Source: Candidatus Omnitrophota bacterium | GTDB taxonomy: Bacteria; Omnitrophota; Koll11; Aquiviventales; Aquiviventaceae | Reading direction: 5' to 3' | DNA length: 9,396 bases | Assembly: GCA_016196415.1 (NCBI GenBank) | Contig: JACPXS010000147.1 | Coordinates: forward strand, 1 to 9,396 | Shown here: positions 1 to 5,565 of the stretch, in pieces | How positions within the stretch are numbered: position 1 is the first letter of the stretch | Layout of the letters: every line of letters begins with the position of its first letter | Program-made: the position numbers and the translations under genes | Notes under the pieces: generated by a model | Told to the model about the DNA's origin: nothing | The model's input: only the letters and a program-made list of their open reading frames with translations | Databases searched by the model: none

Positions 1-344
1 CAGCGCGCCCAGAAGCAATAGAACCCCTGCTCCGTGCGAATGAACCAGGCCCGCTGCGTTTTCTTCCACTTTTCGCTGACGCCCAGCGAGTAGTCTTCAG
101 GCTTGCCGGCTTTGAAGGAGAGGCGCGGCTCGTACAGGACATTGGGGAAGAGGTAGCGAAGATTGGATAACAGCCAGCCGCCGAGGAAGACCCAGAATAA
201 CCCCCAACCGGCCTTCAGTAAAAACTGTCGACGACCAAATCGCTCATCAAGCCACCGCCAGCGATCCTGCGGGATCGCTCCTCCGACCCCGCCCGGCTGG
301 GATGGCGGGGGGGCGGGGATCGTCGATGAAGCCGGTGCTGCCAT
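1..344 (-). CDS. petA: Rieske iron-sulfur protein of a quinol:cytochrome c reductase (N-terminal part, cut by window edge)
   Basis: Translation from ATG at 344 stays open to the window edge, giving 114 residues. They comprise a Pro/Ala-rich cytoplasmic leader (residues 1-25), a twin-arginine motif GRRQFLLK at 37-44, a hydrophobic segment (about 45-61), and then YEPRLSFKAG and GFYCFWAR, which match the region just before the first Rieske cluster motif. The last two visible bases (TG) fit the Cys that would begin CTHLGC, but the cluster ligands lie outside the window. Rieske proteins carry a 2Fe-2S cluster on the outer face of the membrane and accept electrons from quinol; bacterial ones are known Tat substrates with an uncleaved anchor. 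The start lies 3 nt after the tatA stop, with a GGAG about 11 nt upstream. A cytochrome b gene would be expected next. Assignment rests on the N-terminal pattern only. Confidence 0.8.
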   Translation of the reverse strand, partial: MAAPASSTIPAPPPSQPGGVGGAIPQDRWRWLDERFGRRQFLLKAGWGLFWVFLGGWLLSNLRYLFPNVLYEPRLSFKAGKPEDYSLGVSEKWKKTQRAWFIRTEQGFYCFWAR

Positions 345-390
345 CGTCTAGGGGTTCTCCGAGGGGTTGGCGGGGGGGCGGGGATCGTCG
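303..390. repeat. 23-bp direct repeat shared by the tatA tail and the Rieske leader
   Basis: Positions 303-325 and 368-390 are identical over 23 bp, 65 bp apart, with a C-G7-C core. On the minus strand the right copy encodes Asp/Pro/Arg/Ala residues of the TatA tail and the left copy encodes Thr/Ile/Pro/Ala residues of the Rieske leader, in different frames. It looks like a local duplication in two unstructured, tolerant protein segments. Confidence 0.85.
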
Positions 391-539
391 TCATCATCGC
401 CTGATTTGCCGCGTAAGGCCCGCTGGAACTCCCGGACGGCTTGGCCGAGCGAGCGTCCGATGTCCGGCAGCCGTCGCGCGCCGAGGAGCAACAAGATGAT
501 GGCGAACAGCACGATGAGCTCACCCCATCCAAGCGTCAT
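348..539 (-). CDS. tatA: TatA/TatE-family twin-arginine translocase subunit
   Basis: A 63-residue protein with classic TatA architecture: a short N-terminus with GWGE (4-7), one transmembrane helix rich in Ile and Leu (about 8-20), the hinge GARRLPDIGRSLG (20-32), an amphipathic helix to about residue 43, then an acidic, proline-rich tail with five Asp (48-52). TatA oligomers form the pore-like element that moves folded proteins across the inner membrane. Its length is normal for the family. The start is supported by GAGAGG at 546-551, 6 nt before the ATG. It lies 18 nt after the prenyl synthase stop and 3 nt before the Rieske gene, whose product has a twin-arginine motif, so a dedicated role in Rieske export is likely but inferred. 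No tatB or tatC is visible. The DNA for its tail shares a 23-bp repeat with the Rieske leader. Confidence 0.92.
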   Translation of the reverse strand: MTLGWGELIVLFAIILLLLGARRLPDIGRSLGQAVREFQRALRGKSGDDDDDPRPPANPSENP

Positions 540-545
540 CTCGGG

Positions 546-551
546 CCTCTC
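546..551 (-). promoter_or_regulatory. Shine-Dalgarno site of tatA
   Basis: GAGAGG on the minus strand, 6 nt before the tatA ATG (537-539). It sits in the 18-nt gap after the prenyl synthase stop and fixes the tatA start. Confidence 0.6.
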
Positions 552-557
552 ATGCGC

Positions 558-1679
558 TCAACTCGTGCGCGCAATCGCATACCGGGCCAACTGCTCGTAG
601 GCGAGCGCCAGTCCATTCATTGGCGTGTGGGACAAGGCCTCCTGAGCGGCGTGAATCAACTGCCCGGCTCGGGCGTGCGCTTGCGCGATCGCCCCTGACG
701 ATCGGGCGGCCGCCGCCACGCGCGCAAGAAAGGCCGGATCGCTGGAGTCAGCCGCAGCCTGGCGAGCCCCGTTGCGCTCGCGGCGAAGGGGCGCAAACAG
801 CCGATCGCGTTCCTTGGTCGAGAGCCGCTGGGTCAAATAGATAATCGGGAGCGACAGCGTCCCCTTGTCCAAGTCAGCGAGAATCGATTTTCCAAGCCGC
901 CGCTGATCCCCGATGAGGTCGAGGCAGTCATCCATGATTTGAAACGCCAGGCCGAAGTTGATTCCGAATTCGGCCAACCGCGCGATGGTGTCAGGATCGC
1001 ATCCTCCGAGATAGGCGCCCGTCCGGCAACATCCGCCGATGAGCGAGGCGGTCTTGTCGCGGATCAGATCAAGGTACTCCGCTTCCGTGAGATCCAGACG
1101 ATAGCGCGCTTCAACCTCTCGCAGCTCTCCTCGGCAGAGTTGCTGACACACATCGGCCATGACCTGCGTGACATAGGGCCGCTCAAGGCGAGCGAGCAGC
1201 GTGAACGCCGTCGCGTAGAGGTAGTCCCCCATCAAGACGGCCCGCTCCGTGCCCCAGCGATGGTGAAAGGTGGGTTGCGAGCGCCTCAGCGGGGACCGAT
1301 CGATAATGTCATCATGGATCAGCGTGGCGGTATGGATGAGCTCCGCTGCCGTCGCCATATCGAGCAGCGCGGACTGATCGGGCGACGCCCCTGAAGCGCC
1401 GGCCAACAGCACCAGCGCCGGACGCAATCGCTTGCCCCCCGCCGTCACGAGGTAAGTCACCATGCGCGCAACGGGATCGGTGAGCTGGGAGAGGATCCGT
1501 TCCGTCACGGCCTTGAGCTGACGCTTCACGGGGGCGAGGGCGCACTCCAGGAGCGCGGATTGATCCGAAGGCGAACCGGCCATCCGGCCCTGGCAAGCGG
1601 CCTTGGCGCGTGGGACCGCAGGGCGCTTCAGCGCGGGTTTTGGTTTCGCCGCGTGAACGGTCCCGAGGGATTCAGCCAT
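558..1679 (-). CDS. Long-chain (all-trans) polyprenyl diphosphate synthase for the quinone side chain
   Basis: A 373-residue trans-prenyltransferase that condenses isopentenyl diphosphate onto allylic diphosphates to build the quinone tail. Landmarks in order are GGKRLRPALVLLAG (81-94), the first aspartate-rich motif HDDIIDRSPLRR (122-133, Asp123, 124, 127), MGDYLYATAF (150-159), the substrate-binding DKT (208-210), the second aspartate-rich motif FQIMDDCLDL (246-255) and GKSILADLDKGTLSLP (263-278). It looks like the octaprenyl/heptaprenyl synthase group (IspB/HepT-like); chain length cannot be told. The ATG at 1679 shares one base with the menG stop (TGATG), favouring this start over an open extension to 1826 that would overlap menG. 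The first 45 or so residues are Ala/Lys/Pro-rich and not part of the fold; Met33 is an alternative start. Pairing with the methyltransferase supports quinone synthesis. Confidence 0.9.
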   Translation of the reverse strand: MAESLGTVHAAKPKPALKRPAVPRAKAACQGRMAGSPSDQSALLECALAPVKRQLKAVTERILSQLTDPVARMVTYLVTAGGKRLRPALVLLAGASGASPDQSALLDMATAAELIHTATLIHDDIIDRSPLRRSQPTFHHRWGTERAVLMGDYLYATAFTLLARLERPYVTQVMADVCQQLCRGELREVEARYRLDLTEAEYLDLIRDKTASLIGGCCRTGAYLGGCDPDTIARLAEFGINFGLAFQIMDDCLDLIGDQRRLGKSILADLDKGTLSLPIIYLTQRLSTKERDRLFAPLRRERNGARQAAADSSDPAFLARVAAAARSSGAIAQAHARAGQLIHAAQEALSHTPMNGLALAYEQLARYAIARTS

Positions 1680-2458
1680 CAGTCTTTGATCGCCAGGTAC
1701 ACGCTCGCCAGCCCATTGGAAAGTGGTACGTATTGTACCTGAGTGGCGCAGTGCTGCAAGCGCTCGACCATCTGCTCGGGGGTGAGGAACTGTCGAACCG
1801 ACCGGGCCAGATACGTGAACGGCCACACGCGTCCCGTCAGGAAGAACCCGATGGCTCGCGCGACGGTCAAGAGAAAGAGCTGATACCCGAACCGGAGGAG
1901 CGGGTCCGAGGGGTATCCGGTCTCCAAGATGATGAGCCGTCCTTGTGGGCGCAAGACCCGCACCATTTCGCGCAGTCCCTTCATGAGGTGGCTGAGGTTG
2001 CGCGTGGAAAACCCAACCAGCACGCGGTCGAAGGTTCCGGAAGCGAATGGCAGTGCCTCGGCATCCGCCTGGAACCAGGTCATGGCGAATCGGCGCGCGC
2101 GCTGTTTCCAGCCGGCGCGAACCAGCATGTCGCGGTTCCTATCGATCCCAATGATGAGCCCCTGCCCGCATAGGCGCCGGGCGCACAACAGGGCCAAATC
2201 CCCCGTCCCGGCGCAGACATCCAAGATGCGCTGGCCCGGCTTGATCTCGCCCAGCGCAATCGCCTGCTTGCGCCAGCGCTGATCGAGCCCGAAGCTCGCC
2301 AAGCGGTTAAACCAATCGTAGCGCGGCGCGATGTGACTGAAGAGCCGCTGGACCACGACCCGTTTTTCTGCGGGCTCCAAGGCCTGCAACACACGCGGCA
2401 ACCGAGGAACGGCTTGGGCCGCCGTCTCGACAACCTGGATGTGGCTTGGGCGCATCAT
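1679..2458 (-). CDS. ubiE: Demethylmenaquinone / 2-polyprenyl-benzoquinol C-methyltransferase (MenG/UbiE family)
   Basis: A 259-residue class I SAM-dependent methyltransferase. Family marks are the N-terminal FSHIAPRYDWFNRLASFGLDQRWRK (within 40-64), SAM motif I ILDVCAGTGDLAL (78-90), the acidic loop GIDRNRDML (104-112), QADAEALPF (130-138), FDRVLVGFSTRNLSH (143-157, where relatives have GLRN) and VLRPQGRLIILE (168-179). It methylates the quinone ring after prenylation; substrate (demethylmenaquinone or the ubiquinone precursor) cannot be decided from motifs, and menaquinone is a guess from the rest of the cluster. The first ATG (2456-2458) overlaps the rex stop as ATGA and a second ATG follows at once; GGAGG lies directly in front, so the second Met may also be used. 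Tail FLTPEQMVERL fits the family. It overlaps the prenyl synthase start by one base. Confidence 0.92.
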   Translation of the reverse strand: MMRPSHIQVVETAAQAVPRLPRVLQALEPAEKRVVVQRLFSHIAPRYDWFNRLASFGLDQRWRKQAIALGEIKPGQRILDVCAGTGDLALLCARRLCGQGLIIGIDRNRDMLVRAGWKQRARRFAMTWFQADAEALPFASGTFDRVLVGFSTRNLSHLMKGLREMVRVLRPQGRLIILETGYPSDPLLRFGYQLFLLTVARAIGFFLTGRVWPFTYLARSVRQFLTPEQMVERLQHCATQVQYVPLSNGLASVYLAIKD

Positions 2459-3126
2459 CCTCCGCCGCGCGCTAAATAGAACGAGAGGCTTTCCAGCTCA
2501 ATCGCAAGGTCCACAACTCGAAGCCGGACTGCCGGCGGCACCTCAAGACGCACGGGCGCGAAATTCACGATCGCCCGCACGCCGCTCTCCACGAACTGAT
2601 TGCAGACATCCTGCGCGAACTCAACCGGCACCGCAATCAAGCCGATGTGAATGCTGTGTTTCTTCGCCAACGCGGGCAGCTCGTCCGAGGAGGCGATAAC
2701 CAATCCAGAAACGGTCCGTCCCACTTTACGGGGATTGCTGTCGACGGCGACGCGGAACAGAAACCCCCGCTCTCGGAACCCGCGGTAGGCCAACAGCGCC
2801 GAGCCGAGATTCCCGACGCCCGCCAACGCGACGTTCCACGTCCGCCCCGACACACCGAGAATGGCGGAGAGTCGATCGTGGAGCCGCTGGACCTCGTAGC
2901 CTCGTCCGCTGGTGCCAAACTGCCCGAAGTAGCTCAAATCCCGCCGGACCTGGGCATCCGTCAATCCCAGTTGCCTTGCCAGCCGGCTTGAAGAAACGTA
3001 GCTGAGGCGCTGAGCGCCCAACCGCGTCAGCTCTCTAACATACAAGGAGAGCCGCGCCACGCAGGCTTCGGGGGCGATTCGCGGAATCGCGGGACGATGG
3101 TTGACTCGATGGCTGACCCGCGGCAT
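2455..3126 (-). CDS. rex: Redox-sensing transcriptional repressor Rex
   Basis: A 223-residue protein with the two Rex domains. The N-terminal winged helix spans about 20-90 and includes VSSSRLARQLGLTDAQVRRDLSYFGQFGTSGRGY (positions 44-77; the core QVRRDLSYFG is diagnostic). The NADH-binding Rossmann domain starts at about 97 with LAGVGNLGSALLAY (101-114, GxGNLG), followed by VAVDSNP (126-132). Rex binds operator DNA when NAD+ is high and releases it when NADH rises, tuning respiratory genes. The length is near the usual 210-220; the first 13 or so residues are a loose extension. The ATG at 3126 is one nucleotide after the hemL stop, and the stop overlaps menG. Lying between heme and quinone genes, it probably regulates this cluster or other respiratory genes, but I found no convincing Rex operator in the window. 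Confidence 0.93.
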   Translation of the reverse strand: MPRVSHRVNHRPAIPRIAPEACVARLSLYVRELTRLGAQRLSYVSSSRLARQLGLTDAQVRRDLSYFGQFGTSGRGYEVQRLHDRLSAILGVSGRTWNVALAGVGNLGSALLAYRGFRERGFLFRVAVDSNPRKVGRTVSGLVIASSDELPALAKKHSIHIGLIAVPVEFAQDVCNQFVESGVRAIVNFAPVRLEVPPAVRLRVVDLAIELESLSFYLARGGG

Positions 3127-3127
3127 C

Positions 3128-4501
3128 CTACAGCGCCTTCAAGACCCTGCGCGAAGCCTCAAGACACCGCTCGATGTGCCGCTCGGTATGGGCGCTTGAG
3201 ATGAACAGCGCCTCAAACGGAGACGGCGGAACGAGCACCCCGCGATCCCTCAAGCCATTCGCCCAGCGCGCGAACCGGTTTCGATCAGTCGCCCGAGCCT
3301 GCGCGAAATTCGTGATCGGTGAATCAGCGAAAAAGACCGTCATCATCGAGCCGGCCCGGTTCACCTGCAACGGAACGCCGCATGCGACGGCTCCTTGCGC
3401 CAGCCCGCTCGCCAAGCGTGCTGCGAGGCGCTCAAGTCGGGCGTACGGAGAATCATTCTTGATGGCGTTCACCACCGCAATCCCGCCGATCATGCTCAGC
3501 GGGTGGCCGGCGAACGTTCCGCCATGATACACGTCGCCTTCCGGCGCAAGGCGCTGCATCAGGCGTCGCGGCCCTCCCACGGCCCCGATCGGAAATCCAC
3601 CGCCGAGGATCTTGCCGAAGGTGGTCAGATCCGGACGGACACCGAACCGCTCTTGCGCGCCTCCAAGGCCCAGGCGGAATCCCGTGACCACTTCATCAAA
3701 GATGAGCACGATGCCGTATCGGCTGGTCGCTTCCCGCAGATGGCGCAAATAGCCCGGCGCCGGAGGGATCACCCCCATGTTGGCGGCAACCGGTTCCACG
3801 ATGACGCAGGCGGTTTGCTGGCCATGCCGCTTGAGGAGCGCATCCAAGGCGGCGATGTCATTGAACGGAACGGTGAGGGTCTGTTGCGCCACGACCGGAG
3901 GAATGCCGGATGTCTGACCCGCCATGAGAGCATCCCCGTGGCCGTGGTAGCAGCCTTCACACACGACGAGCATTGAACGTCCGGTCTGCGCGCGGGCAAG
4001 CCGCACCGCGGTCATGCACGCCTCGGTCCCCGAGACGGTAAAGCGCACCTGCTCGACCGAGGGGACCTCCTCGGTGATGAGCCGGGCCAGCTCCACCTCG
4101 GCAGCGTGCGTCAACCCAAGCGGCAGCCCTTGCGCGAGGGAACGCCGCACGTCGCGAACAACCGCCGGAGGGTTGTGGCCCAATACGAGCGCGCCCCATC
4201 CCATGATGAAATCAAGCCAGGAGCGATGCGCCTCATCAATGACCTCGGCGCCCGTCGCCCGGCGAAGGAGAAGCGGCTCGCCACCGGTGTGACGGAACGC
4301 CCGTACCGGACTGTTCACCCCGCCCACCAAGTATCGCTTCGCCTGATCAAGAAGCCCTTTAGAACATCGATCAACATGACGGGCGTTCACGGTTCGAGGT
4401 TGAAGGTTCAAGGGGACTCTCGTGCCTAGAGCCTTGAACCTCGAACCGTGAACAGAGCGCCCATCGTGCTGCTGATAGGTACTCTTAGTGTGGGATGTCA
4501 T
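3128..4501 (-). CDS. hemL: Glutamate-1-semialdehyde 2,1-aminomutase with a repeat-encoded N-terminal extension
   Basis: A 457-residue class III aminotransferase-fold enzyme that converts glutamate-1-semialdehyde to 5-aminolevulinate using pyridoxamine/pyridoxal phosphate. Family marks are GGVNSPVRAF (60-69), FTVSGTEACMTAVRLAR (154-170), CYHGHGDAL (184-192), FDEVVTGFR (268-276), the PLP lysine in TFGKILGGGFPIG (Lys297) and HGGTFAGHP (326-334). The start at 4501 makes an ATGA overlap with the hemB stop, and AAGGAGG lies at 4521-4527. Relatives begin only a few residues before a segment like SKGLLDQAKRYL, and are about 420-430 long. Here residues of about 8-45 come from a palindromic repeat at 4368-4479, and removing it leaves about 420. 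A GTG at residue 38 is an alternative start but lies inside the repeat without a good ribosome site. The loop after HGHGD is shorter than in many homologues. Confidence 0.93.
   Translation of the reverse strand: MTSHTKSTYQQHDGRSVHGSRFKALGTRVPLNLQPRTVNARHVDRCSKGLLDQAKRYLVGGVNSPVRAFRHTGGEPLLLRRATGAEVIDEAHRSWLDFIMGWGALVLGHNPPAVVRDVRRSLAQGLPLGLTHAAEVELARLITEEVPSVEQVRFTVSGTEACMTAVRLARAQTGRSMLVVCEGCYHGHGDALMAGQTSGIPPVVAQQTLTVPFNDIAALDALLKRHGQQTACVIVEPVAANMGVIPPAPGYLRHLREATSRYGIVLIFDEVVTGFRLGLGGAQERFGVRPDLTTFGKILGGGFPIGAVGGPRRLMQRLAPEGDVYHGGTFAGHPLSMIGGIAVVNAIKNDSPYARLERLAARLASGLAQGAVACGVPLQVNRAGSMMTVFFADSPITNFAQARATDRNRFARWANGLRDRGVLVPPSPFEALFISSAHTERHIERCLEASRRVLKAL
4368..4479. repeat. Heptad-armed palindromic element, copy in the hemL N-terminus
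   Basis: The arms at 4385-4413 and 4425-4453 are inverted repeats matching at 26 of 29 positions, separated by 11 nt. Each arm is built of 7-bp units (GGTTCGA, GGTTGAA, GGTTCAA on the left; GGTTCGA, GGTTCAA, GGCTCTA on the right read from the minus strand). Weaker outer inverted repeats (ATCAACA near 4370 and TGCTGATAG at 4470-4478, both next to a GGGCG) suggest the approximate ends. It is open in the hemL frame and encodes residues of about 8-45. Positions 4421-4447 are identical to 7259-7285, proving common origin with the intergenic copy. Confidence 0.9.
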
Positions 4502-5565
4502 TCGCGTAAGAATTTCGCGGCCTCCTTGGCCCAATAGGTGATCAGGATATCGGCCCCCGCGCGCTTCAGCGCCGAGAGGATCTCGATCCACGCCGGCCGC
4601 TCAGCGAGCCAGCCCCTGGCAGAGGCGGCTTTGACCATCGCGTATTCTCCGCTGACGTTGAACGCCGCCACGGGAACGCGGACGGCGTGCTTGATCCGAT
4701 AGATGATATCGAGATAGGCTAAGGCGGGCTTCACCATCACGATGTCCGCTCCCTGTGCGACGTCAAGCTCCGCCTCGCGCAGCGCTTCATCCGTGTTGGC
4801 GATATCGAGCTGATACGACCGACGGTCCCCAAAGGCCGGCGCGGATTCCACCGCCTGACGAAACGGCGCGTAGAAGGTCGAAGCAAACTTCGCAGAGTAG
4901 GCCATGATCGGAACGCGATGGAATCCGCGCGCATCCAGCGCTGCTCTGACGGCGCCTACCGTGCCGTCCATCATGTCAGACGGCGCGACCATATCGGCGC
5001 CGGCCTTCGCATGAGAGAGCGCGGTCTTCGCCAGCAGCGCGTGGGTCGCCTCATCATCAATGTAGAAATCTCGCTCAGCTGGAGGCTGGAGGCTGGAGGC
5101 TGGAGGCCTTCTCTTCTTGTGGCGTTTCCCTCGAGCCTCGAGCTCCGAGCCCCGAGCGAATTTCACCACGCCGCAATGCCCGTGGCTTGTGTAGGCGCAC
5201 AGGCACACATCCGTGATCACCATCAGATCCGGCACCTGGGCCTTGATGGCCTGCACCGCCTGCTGCACGATGCCGTCGTTCGCGTACGCGGCGCTCGCCC
5301 GCTCATCCTTCCGATCCGACAGGCCAAAGAGCAGGACGGCGGCGACGCCGATCCGCCGCAACTCCTGGCACTCCTTCACGAGCTGGTCCACCGAGAATTG
5401 AAACTGCCCCGGCATCGAGGGAATGCCGTCCCGCACCTGCCTGCCCCCGCGCACAAACAGCGGCATGACGAGCTGATCAGGCGAGAGATGGGTCTCCCGG
5501 ATCAACCCACGCCACGCCTCGTACCGGCGCAACCGTCGAGGTCGAGCGCCGCGCTGTTCAGTCAT
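4498..5565 (-). CDS. hemB: Porphobilinogen synthase (5-aminolevulinate dehydratase) carrying an in-frame repeat-encoded insertion
   Basis: A 355-residue enzyme joining two 5-aminolevulinates into porphobilinogen. Landmarks are ARPRRLRR (7-14), MPLFVRGG (34-41), the zinc-type cysteine cluster DVCLCAYTSHGHC (Cys121, 123, 131), APSDMMDG (194-201), Schiff-base Lys226 in YSAKFAS, SAPAFGDRRSYQLD (241-254), Lys279 in MVKPALAYLD and AAFNVSGEYAM (300-310). The start at 5565 overlaps the cobA-hemD stop as ATGA; the frame is open to 5598, but that would only lengthen the overlap. The odd part is residues of about 134-168: homologues go from GHCG to the conserved NDxTLELLAK-like segment (here DDEATHALLAK, 170-180) in about 10 residues. 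Here about 30 extra Arg/Lys/Pro-rich residues are encoded by a palindromic element. Without them the length would be about 325, normal for the family. All visible catalytic residues are intact, so the gene looks functional. Confidence 0.94.
   Translation of the reverse strand: MTEQRGARPRRLRRYEAWRGLIRETHLSPDQLVMPLFVRGGRQVRDGIPSMPGQFQFSVDQLVKECQELRRIGVAAVLLFGLSDRKDERASAAYANDGIVQQAVQAIKAQVPDLMVITDVCLCAYTSHGHCGVVKFARGSELEARGKRHKKRRPPASSLQPPAERDFYIDDEATHALLAKTALSHAKAGADMVAPSDMMDGTVGAVRAALDARGFHRVPIMAYSAKFASTFYAPFRQAVESAPAFGDRRSYQLDIANTDEALREAELDVAQGADIVMVKPALAYLDIIYRIKHAVRVPVAAFNVSGEYAMVKAASARGWLAERPAWIEILSALKRAGADILITYWAKEAAKFLRE
5065..5164. repeat. Heptad-armed palindromic element inserted in frame inside hemB
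   Basis: The left arm has four tandem 7-bp units (5077-5104: AGCTGGA then GGCTGGA three times). The right arm (5128-5152), read on the minus strand, has GGCTCGG, AGCTCGA, GGCTCGA, and pairs with the left arm at 18 of 23 positions. The ends form an outer inverted repeat: TCGCTC at 5071-5076 with GAGCGA at 5154-5159, extended by GAAAT (5065-5069) and ATTTC (5160-5164). It has no long identity with the copies at 4368 and 7204 but shares their design and the unit pattern GGYTSRA, so I place it in the same or a sister family. It encodes HemB residues of about 134-168. Confidence 0.8.

Noticed and set aside
1680..1826. Extension of the prenyl synthase upstream to 1826
   Set aside because: It would lie inside menG by nearly 150 nt, and the added residues do not resemble the family. 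The ATG at 1679 sits exactly on the menG stop.
3077..3096. Small palindrome CGATTCGCGGAATCG in the rex N-terminal coding region
   Set aside because: It is short, has no partner elsewhere in the window, and is easily explained by coding sequence in GC-rich DNA.
4502..4591. Extension of hemL upstream to 4591
   Set aside because: It would overlap hemB by about 94 nt. The ATGA start at 4501 matches how neighbouring genes begin and has AAGGAGG upstream.
5077..5104. Four tandem 7-bp units considered as a CRISPR or simple microsatellite
   Set aside because: There are no spacers, the unit is far too short for CRISPR, and the facing inverted arm with outer inverted repeats shows that it is part of a palindromic element.
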